Shown here piece by piece: positions 26,968 through 35,816 of a DNA stretch of 64,000 nt. Numbering within the stretch: the first letter of the stretch is position 1; every line of letters starts with the position of its first letter. The DNA comes from Anaerolinea sp. (GTDB lineage: Bacteria > Chloroflexota > Anaerolineae > Anaerolineales > Anaerolineaceae): assembly GCA_020725865.1 (NCBI GenBank), contig DYEC01000004.1, positions 186,001 through 250,000 on the forward strand, read 5' to 3'. The notes under the pieces were generated by a model. That model saw only the letters and a program-made list of their open reading frames with translations, was not told the origin of the DNA and searched no databases. The position numbers and the translations under genes are program-made.

Positions 26968-28493
26968 TGATGGAACCCGGTTCATTCTTTGCAGAAAAAA
27001 AGTGGCAGTTGTTTTTGGTGCTGGCTTTGCTGTTTGCTGCCGGTCTTGCAGTGCGGTTGTATGACCTGACGGACTTGCCGCTCGATTTTCACCCAACCCG
27101 TCAGTTGCACTCGGCATTGATGGCGCGAGGAATGTATTATCAGAGCGCGCCGCAACCTATTCCAGACTGGCAACGCGAAATGGCGGTGAAACAGTGGAAA
27201 CTGGAGGCAATCATTGAACCACCTTTCATGGAGTGGCTGACAGCGCAAACCTATCGGCTGATTGGTAGCGCAGATTTATGGGTGGCGCGATTGTACTCTA
27301 TCTTATTCTGGATGACGGGTGGCATTGGATTGTTTCTACTTGCCCGGCGAATGGCAGGAGCGGATGGCGCAGTGTTTGGTTTGGCATATTACTTAATTTT
27401 GCCCTTCGCAGTTATTGCTAGTCGCTCTTTTCAGCCTGATCCTTTGATGACTACATTGATTGTTTTCTCATTCTGGGCAGCTCTGCACTGGCAGGATAAG
27501 CCGGGATGGAGACGGGCAGTGTTGGCAGGTGGATTAAGTGCGCTGGCGATTTTATGCAAAGCAGTGGCTGCCTTTTTTGTTGGTGGTGCCTGGTTGGGTT
27601 TGATTTTACTGGATATAGGACTGCGTAACGCTTTGCGCAATCGCTGGCTCTGGCTGATATCGGTGCTTGCGGCGCTTCCCTATGGAATATATCACTTCTA
27701 TGGTATCTATGTCTCAGGTTTTCTGGTGCCTCAATTGAGCGGTCGGTTTTTCCCCAAACTATGGTTTTCGCCAGCTTTCTACTTGGGGTGGACCGCGAAG
27801 ATCGAAAGCACTGTTGGACTTGGCTGGGTGTTAATGGCAATTTTAGGATCGTTTGTTATCTGTGGCCGTTCTTCGCGTGCTTTGGTGTTGGGTGGTTGGT
27901 TGGGTTATACAGTTTATAGCGTGGTGCTTCCGCATCATACAATGACCCACGATTACTATCAGCTTCCTTTGGTGGTGCTGGTCGCTTTGGGAATGTCGGG
28001 GACTTTTTCTGGCATTGCTCGTCATTTGAAAGGGCCGCGTCCGTTGCTGTTGGTTATTGTACACTTTGTGCTGGTTACTGGTGTGGCATTGAAAGGTTAT
28101 CAGGCTTATTCTACGCTCAAGAAAGTTGATTATCGGGGTGAAGTAGCTTTTTGGCAAATGTTGGGGGATAAGGTTGGGCATGACACGCGCGTCACGGCAT
28201 TGACACCGGATTACGGTACGCGACTGGCTTACTGGGGATGGGTGATACCGAATAATTGGCCTTCTCTTGCTGACCTTAAATATCAGGGTTTGGATCAAAT
28301 CAGTGATTTTGCCAGTTTCCTAAACAGTCAGACGGAAGGACGGGATTATTTTTTGATTACGATGCTGGATGAACTGGAGCGCCAGCCGCAGCTCAAAGAA
28401 CTACTCACTGCCTGGTATCCTATTGCCGATCAGGGCCCAGGGTATATAATTTTTAACACAAGAAATCCGTTGCCTTCGGCAGAAGGCTATTAA
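26967..28493 (+). CDS. Polytopic membrane protein, GT39-like, second of a second tandem pair
   Basis: A protein of 508 residues, paralogue of the gene before it. The stop and start overlap by one base (TGATG). It has about 11 helices, the loop motif YDLTDLPLDFHPTRQLHSA after helix 1, IEPPFMEWLTAQTYR, and IASRSFQPDPLMTT. The DFHP/RQ loop probably contains the acidic residue that activates the acceptor, as in PMT/ArnT-type enzymes. The soluble C-terminus is short. Duplication followed by divergence suggests that the two proteins add different sugars or use different acceptors. Confidence 0.65.
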   Translation: MMEPGSFFAEKKWQLFLVLALLFAAGLAVRLYDLTDLPLDFHPTRQLHSALMARGMYYQSAPQPIPDWQREMAVKQWKLEAIIEPPFMEWLTAQTYRLIGSADLWVARLYSILFWMTGGIGLFLLARRMAGADGAVFGLAYYLILPFAVIASRSFQPDPLMTTLIVFSFWAALHWQDKPGWRRAVLAGGLSALAILCKAVAAFFVGGAWLGLILLDIGLRNALRNRWLWLISVLAALPYGIYHFYGIYVSGFLVPQLSGRFFPKLWFSPAFYLGWTAKIESTVGLGWVLMAILGSFVICGRSSRALVLGGWLGYTVYSVVLPHHTMTHDYYQLPLVVLVALGMSGTFSGIARHLKGPRPLLLVIVHFVLVTGVALKGYQAYSTLKKVDYRGEVAFWQMLGDKVGHDTRVTALTPDYGTRLAYWGWVIPNNWPSLADLKYQGLDQISDFASFLNSQTEGRDYFLITMLDELERQPQLKELLTAWYPIADQGPGYIIFNTRNPLPSAEGY

Positions 28494-28502
28494 AAGGTCA
28501 GG

Positions 28503-29273
28503 ATGCTGGTATCTATTGTCACCCCTTCTTTTAACCAAGCGCGTTTCCTTGAGGATACTATTCGCTCGGTCCTGTCGCAGGATTATCCGAACATTGAATA
28601 TATTATTGTGGATGGCGGCTCAACAGATGGCAGCGTTGAGATTATACGACGTTATCAGGATCAGTTGGCAGCTTGGGTGTCTGAACCAGACCGCGGGCAG
28701 ACGGACGCCATCAACAAGGGTTTTTCGCTGGCTCATGGAGAGATTCTGGCGTGGTTGAATTCCGATGATACCTATGAACCTGGCGCGGTGACAGAAGCAG
28801 TAGCTTTCTTGCATGCCCACCCTGAAGCGGGGCTGGTTTATGGCGATGCTAATTTCATCAATGAAAAGGGGCAGGTGATTGGTCGCTTTCCCGCAGCGCA
28901 AACCAGTTATAAAAAATTGCGTCGCGGGTACGTGCATATTCCTCAACAAGCAGCATTTTTCAGGGCGGCGCTATGGCAAGAAGTCGGACCGCTAGATGTT
29001 TCCTTTTACTTTGCGATGGATTACGACCTCTGGGTTCGGCTGGCTGCCAAAGCCCCTTTGGTTTATGTCCGGCGTACATGGGCGAACTTCCGGTTGCATG
29101 GGGATGCTAAAACTATTCTTTCGGACGACCGTTGTTGGCCCGAGATGATTCGTGTACATCGCCGGGATGGCGGCTCGTATTTCTCCATTATTTACGCCAA
29201 ATATCTGCTCCGTAAGGTGGTTGCTCCGCTGATCAATATGCGCCGCCGCAGGATGGTTGAACGTAACCAATAA
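28503..29273 (+). CDS. Family 2 glycosyltransferase
   Basis: This 256-residue GT-A enzyme opens with VSIVTPSFNQARFLEDTI, with VDGGSTDGSVEIIRRY near 37 and AWLNSDDTYEPGAV near 84. It is a paralogue of the GT2 at 23638 and lacks that protein's long C-terminal tail. AAAAGG (28492-28497) is 5 nt before the ATG. It is the last gene of the long glycan locus: a 93-nt gap follows and then metabolic genes begin. No clear terminator is seen after it. Confidence 0.85.
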   Translation: MLVSIVTPSFNQARFLEDTIRSVLSQDYPNIEYIIVDGGSTDGSVEIIRRYQDQLAAWVSEPDRGQTDAINKGFSLAHGEILAWLNSDDTYEPGAVTEAVAFLHAHPEAGLVYGDANFINEKGQVIGRFPAAQTSYKKLRRGYVHIPQQAAFFRAALWQEVGPLDVSFYFAMDYDLWVRLAAKAPLVYVRRTWANFRLHGDAKTILSDDRCWPEMIRVHRRDGGSYFSIIYAKYLLRKVVAPLINMRRRRMVERNQ

Positions 29274-29302
29274 ATAATTACATGTGGAACTGGTCGGTGA
29301 AG

Positions 29303-29325
29303 CAAACTGTCACTACGATAGTTTG
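29303..29325 (+). repeat. Small inverted repeat upstream of the SCP2 gene
   Basis: CAAACT (29303-29308) and AGTTTG (29320-29325) form a 6-bp inverted repeat with an 11-bp spacer. It is directly followed by a TATAAA hexamer at 29326-29331 that could be a -10 box. I see no good -35 match. It may be an operator for the SCP2/alcohol dehydrogenase/AOR genes, or chance. Confidence 0.25.
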
Positions 29326-29366
29326 TATAAAAACTCTGTACATCTATTCTTTCACAGGAGGTCAAT

Positions 29367-29777
29367 ATGTCTATTCCTTTTCCATCGGATGCCTGGATTA
29401 AAGCCATGATGGAAGACCTGAACAACAGCCAGGCGTATTTGGATGCAGCCAAAAATTGGGAAGGTGACTTTTACTTTATTATTGAACCAGATGGCGTTTT
29501 AGATCATACGGTTATTCTGTATATGGACTTGTGGCATGGTAAGTGCCGGGAAGCGCTCGAGGTAACCGATCCGAACTTGAAATCGCCGGCCTTTCGCCTA
29601 TCTGGCCCGGTCTCGACCTGGAAGAAGGTAATGACCAAAAAACTTGATCCTATGCAGGCAATGATAACGGGACAGCTTAAGTTACAGGGAAATATGGCGA
29701 TGGTGATGAAAAATGTGCGTGCTGCCAAGGAACTGGTGGAAAGCTGTACCCGCATTCCCACAGAGTTTCCCGTATAA
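29367..29777 (+). CDS. SCP2 sterol-binding-domain protein
   Basis: This 136-residue protein looks like a single SCP2-type lipid-binding domain. GDFYFIIEPDG opens the beta sheet, followed by the amphipathic helix region around MDPMQAMITGQLKLQGNM, where the family's GKLKxxGD-like turn occurs. No signal peptide or membrane segment is present. A consensus AGGAGG (29357-29362) precedes the ATG. It stands just ahead of an iron alcohol dehydrogenase and an aldehyde:ferredoxin oxidoreductase, so it could bind a hydrophobic aldehyde, alcohol or acyl substrate. That link is inference. Confidence 0.75.
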   Translation: MSIPFPSDAWIKAMMEDLNNSQAYLDAAKNWEGDFYFIIEPDGVLDHTVILYMDLWHGKCREALEVTDPNLKSPAFRLSGPVSTWKKVMTKKLDPMQAMITGQLKLQGNMAMVMKNVRAAKELVESCTRIPTEFPV

Positions 29778-29841
29778 TCACAAATCAGTTGGGTAACTAA
29801 ATCTCGCACTTTGCGCGGGCAAGTTCTTTTTGGAGGTTATC

Positions 29842-31008
29842 ATGTGGTATTTCTCCAGTCCTAACATTGTGTTCGGAGAAGGGGCGCTAAGCCATCTCGA
29901 AAAGTTGCAAGGCAGACTGGCTTGTATTGTCAGTGATGAAAACTTATTGCAATCAGGGTTTATTGAGCAGGTCCGTTCTTTTCTTCCCTCTGATATTGCT
30001 GTTCAAATATTCACAGAGGTTGAGCCGGATCCTTCATTGGAAACCATTAGGCAGGGGGCAATGTTTCTCCAGCAGTACCAACCGGATTGGATTATTGCGG
30101 TGGGGGGCGGGTCGGTTTTGGATGCGGCAAAGGGAATGTGGATTCTTTATGAATCCCCTGATGTTGATCCATCGGCGATTAATCCAATTGAAACTTATGG
30201 ATTGCGCCGTAAGGCTCGCTTTGTTGCAATACCAACTACCGCTGGTACGGGTTCGGAAACAACATGGGCAATTGTACTGCGTGACACGGCTGAGCGCCGA
30301 AAGCTGGCTTTAGGCAGTCGTGAGGTTATACCGGATTGGGCAATCCTTGACCCAGAGATGATACTGGAACTTCCGCCTCGTCTGACAGCCGATACTGGGC
30401 TGGATGCTCTAACCCATGCAATTGAGGGTTTTACAAGCACTTTTCATAACGACTTCACAGATGGATTATGTCTTCATGCGGTAAGGTTAATATTTGAGTA
30501 TTTGCCGCGTTGCTATCAGAATGGTTCAGATTTTGAGGCGCGACAGCACATGCAGAATGCTGCTGCAATTGCCGGGCTGGGCTTTGGGAATTCAATGGCA
30601 GCACTAGCGCATGGGCTAGGCCATTCATTGGGGGCTGTATTTCGTGTGCCACATGGGCGTGCTGTTGCATTGTTCTTGCCTTATACAATTGAGTATTGTG
30701 CTGGCGGTGACCCGCAAACGTTACGCTATGTTGAATTGGTACGTGCACTAGGGTTGCCCGGGGAAACCCAAAATGCAGCCGCACATTCCCTAGCCCATGC
30801 AATTCGCGATCTGGAAAAAGCTCTGGAACAGCCCTTAAACCTTCAGGAGCTGGGTATTTCGCGAGAGGCTTTGGAACGGGAAATGGATTTACTGGTGGCA
30901 AATGCTTTGAATGATACCCAAACTATCATGAGTGTACGAGTGCCGGATGAGAACGATTTGCAACAGTTGTTCTGGTCAGCTTTCGAAGGCAAGTTGGTGA
31001 ATTTTTGA
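29842..31008 (+). CDS. Iron-containing alcohol dehydrogenase
   Basis: This 388-residue enzyme of the Fe-ADH family interconverts alcohols and aldehydes with NAD(P)H. The cofactor segment VGGGSVLDAAKGMW lies near residues 91-104. TTAGTGSE follows near 135, and the metal-binding part contains DALTHAIEGFTS and AHGLGHSLGAVFRVPHG with its conserved histidines. GGAGG (29831-29835) is 6 nt before ATG 29842, so TTG 29830, which overlaps this site, was rejected. It is 15 nt ahead of an AOR gene. Together the two could convert acids, aldehydes and alcohols. Confidence 0.9.
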   Translation: MWYFSSPNIVFGEGALSHLEKLQGRLACIVSDENLLQSGFIEQVRSFLPSDIAVQIFTEVEPDPSLETIRQGAMFLQQYQPDWIIAVGGGSVLDAAKGMWILYESPDVDPSAINPIETYGLRRKARFVAIPTTAGTGSETTWAIVLRDTAERRKLALGSREVIPDWAILDPEMILELPPRLTADTGLDALTHAIEGFTSTFHNDFTDGLCLHAVRLIFEYLPRCYQNGSDFEARQHMQNAAAIAGLGFGNSMAALAHGLGHSLGAVFRVPHGRAVALFLPYTIEYCAGGDPQTLRYVELVRALGLPGETQNAAAHSLAHAIRDLEKALEQPLNLQELGISREALEREMDLLVANALNDTQTIMSVRVPDENDLQQLFWSAFEGKLVNF

Positions 31009-31023
31009 ACATGAGGGATGGCA

Positions 31024-32850
31024 ATGTTTGGCAGACTTCTTAAGGTTGACTTAACAGACAGGATGGTTACGAAAGAGAGCATTCCACCTGAATATTGCTG
31101 TGATTTTATTGGCGGCGGTGGGCTTGCAGCTCGATTGTTTTGGGATTTATTTGATCCAGCTTGGCATCCGCTTGACCCGCGTAGCCCTCTCCTGTGGGTT
31201 ACTGGTCCTCTAACCGGTAGCGCGGGTCCGACTACTGGGCGTTTTACCATCTGTGCCCGTTCGCCGCAAACTGGTCTTTGGGGTGAATCGAATATTGGTG
31301 GGTTTGTCGGACCTGAGTTACGCTTTGCTGGCTATGATGTTTTGGTAGTCATTGGGCGGTCTGTGGAACCCGTTTATCTCTGGATTAATAATGACGAAGT
31401 GGAAATTCGTCCCGCAAGTCATTTGTGGGGCGTGGTGGATACCTATCAGACGCAAATAGCTATCCGCGAAGAAACTGATTCTCGAGCAAAAGTTGCATGT
31501 ATTGGCAGGGCTGGGGAGAATCAGGTGCCATATGCGCTTATTTTGTCTGATCACGGCAGAGTAGCTGGGCGAACAGGTATGGGTGCAGTGATGGGTTCAA
31601 AGAATCTGAAAGCGGTGGCTGTTCGTGGTACCGGAAAACTCCCATTGAAATCCCCGCAGCTTTATCAGAATCTGAGAGTAAGGTCCAACAAACGCTTGCT
31701 TGAACAAAACATGACTGCTATCTTGCACCAAACAGGGACTTCGGGTTCGGCCGACTTTTTCCAATATGTTGGGGATATGCCACAAAAATACTGGACTCAG
31801 GCAACTTTCGAGGGCGCTGGCAAGATAAGTGGTGCTGCGATGGCAGAAACCATCTTAACAGGGAGTAGTGCCTGTCAGGGTTGTGTGATAAGGTGCGGGC
31901 GTGAAGTGACCATTACAGAAGGTCCTTATGCAACAAATGGAGCTACCAAAGGTCCAGAATATGAGACGATTTGTTCTTTTGGCCCTCAGCTTCTCGTGGA
32001 CGATTTGGCAATCATCACTGCTTTAGGAGGCCTGTGTGACCGTCTTGGGTTAGATAGCATAAGCGCAGGGAACACAATAGCCCTTGCGTATCTGTTATAT
32101 GACAAAGGATTGATTGATGAGAACGATACCGGTGGGCTGGTATTGCGGTGGGGAGATGCTACGCCTTGTTTTGAATTATTGGATCTTATTGCCAATCGTA
32201 ACGGGTTTGGTGCGCTGTTAGCTCAAGGTAGCCGAATGTTGGCTTCGCACTATGGGGTTGAGGAACTCGCGGTTCAGGTGAACAATCTGGATGTGCCAAT
32301 GCACGATCCGCGCGCCTTCAGCGGCATGGCGCTTTCCTATGTGACTTCTCCGCGCGGCGCTTGCCATAACCAGAGCGATTTTTTTATGGTGGAATTAGGG
32401 GGCTCGTTGGAAGAGATTGGTATTCCCATGACAGATCGCTTTGCGAATACGGGCAAAGCGTCTTATGTCGCTCGGCATCAACACTGGCGTACTGTTTGCA
32501 ACAGTCTGGTGACCTGCTTTTTTTCGGTGATCTCTCCGTCGGAGTTGGCTGAGTTGCTTGAAGCGGCAGCAGGATATGGCTTAAGTCTTGACCAATTGGT
32601 GTGCGCAGGTGAACGTGCCTGGAATCTCAAGCGGATGATTAATCTCCATTTGGGGTGGACACGCGCTGGCGAAAAGTTGCCGTATTTACTTGTACAACCT
32701 TTGCCGGATGGTGGTCAGGAAGGTTACGTGCCTGATATGGAGACTCTGTTGCACGAATATTATGTTGCCAGTGGATGGGATGAAAACACAGGTAGCCCAA
32801 CAAAAGCGAAAATAAAAGAGCTGGGTTTAGAGTTCGCAGAGAGAAAGTAG
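31024..32850 (+). CDS. aor: Aldehyde:ferredoxin oxidoreductase (tungsten/molybdenum pterin enzyme)
   Basis: This 608-residue enzyme oxidises aldehydes to acids with ferredoxin, or works in reverse. It opens with MFGRLLKVDLTDR, as AORs do. The [4Fe-4S] cluster is bound by CQGCVIRC (Cys near 284, 287, 291) plus a late cysteine in NSLVTCFF near 498. The pterin-binding parts TGPLTGSAGPTTGRF and VMGSKNLKAVAVRG are present. GAGGG (31013-31017) touches ATG 31018 but is 6 nt from ATG 31024, so the second start is chosen. The ferredoxin link and metal imply a strict anaerobe. It probably works with the alcohol dehydrogenase upstream. Confidence 0.92.
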   Translation: MFGRLLKVDLTDRMVTKESIPPEYCCDFIGGGGLAARLFWDLFDPAWHPLDPRSPLLWVTGPLTGSAGPTTGRFTICARSPQTGLWGESNIGGFVGPELRFAGYDVLVVIGRSVEPVYLWINNDEVEIRPASHLWGVVDTYQTQIAIREETDSRAKVACIGRAGENQVPYALILSDHGRVAGRTGMGAVMGSKNLKAVAVRGTGKLPLKSPQLYQNLRVRSNKRLLEQNMTAILHQTGTSGSADFFQYVGDMPQKYWTQATFEGAGKISGAAMAETILTGSSACQGCVIRCGREVTITEGPYATNGATKGPEYETICSFGPQLLVDDLAIITALGGLCDRLGLDSISAGNTIALAYLLYDKGLIDENDTGGLVLRWGDATPCFELLDLIANRNGFGALLAQGSRMLASHYGVEELAVQVNNLDVPMHDPRAFSGMALSYVTSPRGACHNQSDFFMVELGGSLEEIGIPMTDRFANTGKASYVARHQHWRTVCNSLVTCFFSVISPSELAELLEAAAGYGLSLDQLVCAGERAWNLKRMINLHLGWTRAGEKLPYLLVQPLPDGGQEGYVPDMETLLHEYYVASGWDENTGSPTKAKIKELGLEFAERK

Positions 32851-32876
32851 CCGAATCTTTTCCTGTTTATTACGCT

Positions 32877-32906
32877 GCGGTTGGTGCAATTTTATTCACT
32901 AACCGC
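32877..32906. repeat. 10-bp inverted repeat after the AOR gene
   Basis: GCGGTTGGTG (32877-32886) and CACTAACCGC (32897-32906) pair over 10 bp with one G-T wobble and a 10-nt loop. There is no T-run after it, so it is not a clear intrinsic terminator. It lies between the AOR gene and lspA and could be a weak terminator, an mRNA stabiliser or an operator. Confidence 0.4.
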
Positions 32907-32976
32907 AACACGGCTTTATGGAAGCAGATGAAAAAAAGTAAGGTAAAATAAGGAGATATTATCCCTGGAGGAACAC

Positions 32977-33516
32977 TTGAAGCGCTTCTTACAGGCTTAT
33001 GGTTTTCTATTCGTATTATCTGGTGCTGTTATTGTATTGGACCAAGTTAGTAAGTATTGGGTGCGCGCCAACATTCCTTTGGAAGGTATATGGTCACCTT
33101 GGCCCTGGTTAACACCTTATGCCCGATTGGTTCACTGGTATAACACTGGTGTGGTTTTCGGTTTATTTCAAGGGAAAGGGGATATTTTTGCAGTCCTGGC
33201 GATTATTGTCTCTATTGCTATCGTTTATTATTTTCCTCGAATTTCCCCTAGAGATTGGCCCTTGCGTATTGCTTTGGGTTTGCAGCTTGGCGGTGCAATT
33301 GGAAATTTGATTGATCGCATTGTGCTTGGGCATGTAACCGATTTTATTTCCATCTGGACATTTGCGGTTTTCAATATCGCAGATGCCAGTATTACAATGG
33401 GAGTGATAATATTGATTGCAGGGATCATTGTAGAAGAGCGTCAGCGCCGAAAACCTATCCAGGGTCATGTTGCAGTTTCATCAGAAACCGGCTCAGGAGA
33501 AGGGCTGGCACGATGA
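32977..33516 (+). CDS. lspA: Lipoprotein signal peptidase (signal peptidase II)
   Basis: This 179-residue membrane aspartyl protease cleaves the signal peptide of lipidated prolipoproteins. It has four hydrophobic helices. Both active-site motifs are intact: GGAIGNLIDRI near residues 107-117 and FNIADASITMG near 130-140, each with its catalytic aspartate. The start is a TTG with GGAGG (32968-32972 region) close upstream. The charged C-terminal tail is a little longer than usual. It overlaps rluD by 4 nt, a common pairing in bacteria. Its partner Lgt is encoded at 39928. Confidence 0.93.
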   Translation: MKRFLQAYGFLFVLSGAVIVLDQVSKYWVRANIPLEGIWSPWPWLTPYARLVHWYNTGVVFGLFQGKGDIFAVLAIIVSIAIVYYFPRISPRDWPLRIALGLQLGGAIGNLIDRIVLGHVTDFISIWTFAVFNIADASITMGVIILIAGIIVEERQRRKPIQGHVAVSSETGSGEGLAR

Positions 33517-34469
33517 GTGATCGCGTGTTTCATTTCACCTATAACGGTGACGAGAAACAGCGGCTGGATAAATTTTTGGTGGCGTGTCTGCCAGACCTTT
33601 CCAGGTCAAGGCTACAGGGGCTGATTAAGGATGGCTTTGTTTTTGTCCAGGAACGAGTTGCTACAAAAGCTGGACTATTGCTGGAATACGGACATAAGGT
33701 ATCCGTACGGATTCCACCTCCTGAACCGGTGGAATTATTGCCAGAAGAAATTCCCCTTGATATTGTTTTTGAAAATGAGGATGTCCTGGTGATTAATAAA
33801 CCGGCAGGGATGGTGGTTCATCCTGCTGCGGGACATACCAGCGGAACGCTGGTTCATGCAACGCTTACTCGTTTACCACTGGATGGCGGAATCAGTGGTG
33901 AGCTTCGCCCCGGAGTAGTACATCGTCTGGATAAAGATACTTCTGGATTGATTATTTTGGCAAAAAATGACCGCGCTCATCAGTGGCTGCAAAACCAGTT
34001 CAGACAGCGACGGGTGAACAAAATCTATCTGGCTTTAGTGGATGGCAAGCCGCCTACCCCAACGGGGCGGATCGAAGCACCCATTGCTCGCGACCCTGCA
34101 CATCGCAAACGTATGGCGGTTGCACCCCTCGGCAAAGGACGTGAAGCGGTCACTGAATATTTCACTCAAGAAAATTTCCCACATCACACACTGTTGAAAG
34201 TGCATCCCCTAACCGGACGTACTCATCAGATACGAGTTCATTTATCATTTTTAGGGTGTCCGATTGTTGGTGACACGGTATATGGGCATCGAAAACCCAC
34301 CGTCATAATCGGGCGCCATTTCTTGCACGCTGCTTTTCTTGCTATTCGTTTGCCGGGGGAGCGAACAGAATCAACTTTCGAAGCTCCTATGCCAGAGGAG
34401 TTGACTGGTGTTTTAGATGAATTGCGCATGAGGTCAGGGAACAAATCTTCTGGTATAGGGGGCAAATAG
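33513..34469 (+). CDS. rluD: RluA/RluD-family 23S rRNA pseudouridine synthase
   Basis: This 318-residue enzyme isomerises uridines in rRNA. An S4 domain comes first (RLDKFLVACLPDLSRSRLQ, residues 16-34), followed by the catalytic domain with HRLDKDTSGLIILAK near residues 137-151, which holds the catalytic aspartate, and GRTHQIRVHLSFLGCPIVGD. Its length and S4 domain fit RluD better than RluA. The start overlaps the lspA stop (ATGA). It is assigned by motif and context, and the target uridines are inferred from the family. Confidence 0.9.
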   Translation: MSDRVFHFTYNGDEKQRLDKFLVACLPDLSRSRLQGLIKDGFVFVQERVATKAGLLLEYGHKVSVRIPPPEPVELLPEEIPLDIVFENEDVLVINKPAGMVVHPAAGHTSGTLVHATLTRLPLDGGISGELRPGVVHRLDKDTSGLIILAKNDRAHQWLQNQFRQRRVNKIYLALVDGKPPTPTGRIEAPIARDPAHRKRMAVAPLGKGREAVTEYFTQENFPHHTLLKVHPLTGRTHQIRVHLSFLGCPIVGDTVYGHRKPTVIIGRHFLHAAFLAIRLPGERTESTFEAPMPEELTGVLDELRMRSGNKSSGIGGK

Positions 34470-34508
34470 AACTGTTTGAGTCATAAACTTTGTAATAGGG
34501 AGTTCGGG

Positions 34509-35543
34509 ATGGAAGAAATTGATTTGCGTTCAGATACTGTTACACACCCCACTCCGGAAATGCGGGAAGCAATGGCACGCGCAGAGGTGGGAGATGATGT
34601 GTTGAGAGAAGATCCTACTATCAACCGCCTGCAGGAAATGGCTGCGGCGATGATGGGCAAGGAAGCCGGGCTTTTTGTGCCCTCTGGTACAATGGGCAAC
34701 CTGCTGGCTGTTTTGACCCACTGCGGCAGAGGGGATGAGGTCATCATGGGTGATCTGGCGCACACATTTTTGTACGAGGCTGGTGGTGTGGCAGCTCTGG
34801 GTGGAGTGATGCCTCATACTATTCCTAATCAGCCGGATGGCACTTTGAAGCTAGAGGATATCCGGGCGGCAATTAGACCGGATGATGTTCATCATCCTGT
34901 ATCTCGTCTGGTGGTGCTAGAGAACACACACAATCGCTGCGGCGGCGTGCCCTTGACCGTTGAGTACACTTGTCGGGCAGGTGAACTGGCTCACAGGCAT
35001 GGGTTGTTGCTTCATCTGGATGGCGCCCGTATTTTTAACGCTGCCGTGGCGCTGGGCATCAGGGCAGCCGAGTTGGCAACGCCGGCTGATTCGGTTACAT
35101 TTTGTTTGAGTAAAGGTTTGTGTGCGCCGGTCGGTTCAGTACTGTGTGGGACGGTTGAGTTCATCGAAAGGGCGCGGCGCATTCGCAAACAACTGGGTGG
35201 CGGGATGCGGCAGGCGGGCGTACTGGCGGCGGCGGGAATTGTGGCGCTTACCAAAATGATTGACCGTCTTGCTGAAGATCACCAACGGGCGCGGATGCTG
35301 GCTGAGGGGTTGGCAAATATCTCGGGTTTAAGGTTGGATCATCCTGTTCCAGCTACCAATATGGTGTTCGTAAGCCTTGCAGATAGTGTGTCTTATTCTG
35401 CTGCTCAGATAGCCGAACGCTTGCGGAGTGATGGGGTTAAGATTGGTGTCGTGGGTGAGCGACGCTTTCGATTGGTGACTCATTATTGGATTGACGATCA
35501 AAAAGTTGAAAAAACTATTGAAGCTTTTAGAAGAGCAATCTAG
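34509..35543 (+). CDS. ltaE: Low-specificity threonine aldolase
   Basis: This 344-residue PLP enzyme of fold type I cleaves threonine to glycine and acetaldehyde. It starts with [19 protein letters not shown], the hallmark opening of the family. [16 protein letters not shown] carries the PLP-binding aspartate and [13 protein letters not shown] (near residue 200) the Schiff-base lysine. AGGGAG (34497-34502) is 6 nt before ATG 34509. An upstream ATG at 34476 is rejected because the 11 extra residues are not typical. The gene stands 39 nt after rluD. Confidence 0.93.
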   Translation: MEEIDLRSDTVTHPTPEMREAMARAEVGDDVLREDPTINRLQEMAAAMMGKEAGLFVPSGTMGNLLAVLTHCGRGDEVIMGDLAHTFLYEAGGVAALGGVMPHTIPNQPDGTLKLEDIRAAIRPDDVHHPVSRLVVLENTHNRCGGVPLTVEYTCRAGELAHRHGLLLHLDGARIFNAAVALGIRAAELATPADSVTFCLSKGLCAPVGSVLCGTVEFIERARRIRKQLGGGMRQAGVLAAAGIVALTKMIDRLAEDHQRARMLAEGLANISGLRLDHPVPATNMVFVSLADSVSYSAAQIAERLRSDGVKIGVVGERRFRLVTHYWIDDQKVEKTIEAFRRAI

Positions 35544-35551
35544 GCACGGTT

Positions 35552-35609
35552 ACAGGGCTAGGTCATTGATTCCGCTGAAAAAACAGGACTTGCGCTGGGT
35601 AGCCCCTGT
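35552..35609. repeat. Imperfect inverted repeat after threonine aldolase
   Basis: ACAGGGCTA (35552-35560) and TAGCCCCTGT (35600-35609) are complementary apart from one extra C, with about 39 bases between. There is no T-run downstream, so a terminator is not supported. This is the only structure I see in the gap before the DUF169 promoter. Confidence 0.3.
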
Positions 35610-35746
35610 ACTGGAAACGACCACAATTGAAAAATCGTTTTGCTCCATTGCTAATTGCTTTTAAAAATTATTTGGCTTTCGATAGTGAAAAACTGCGGTG
35701 CCCCGGAATGTGACATTATTCACTGATAGACTCGCAAGAAGTCAGA

Positions 35747-35774
35747 TTGAGAGTTTGTTTTTTTATGCTATAGT
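35747..35774 (+). promoter_or_regulatory. Promoter for the DUF169 gene
   Basis: TTGAGA (35747-35752) and TATAGT (35769-35774) form a sigma-70-type pair with a 16-bp spacer that includes a T-tract. The predicted start of transcription is about 35 nt before the ATG at 35817. The next ribosome site is a full AGGAGG (35801-35806). Confidence 0.6.
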
Positions 35775-35816
35775 ATTTGCGGGGAGGCATATTTATGATC
35801 AGGAGGCAAAAAAATC

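Noticed and set aside
29778-29829. Terminator after the SCP2 gene
   Set aside because: The possible CGCA/TGCG stem is only 4 bp and the T-run is separated from it by ten bases.
32877-32906. Intrinsic terminator after the AOR gene
   Set aside because: The stem is good but no T-run follows on the + strand; it was kept only as an inverted repeat.
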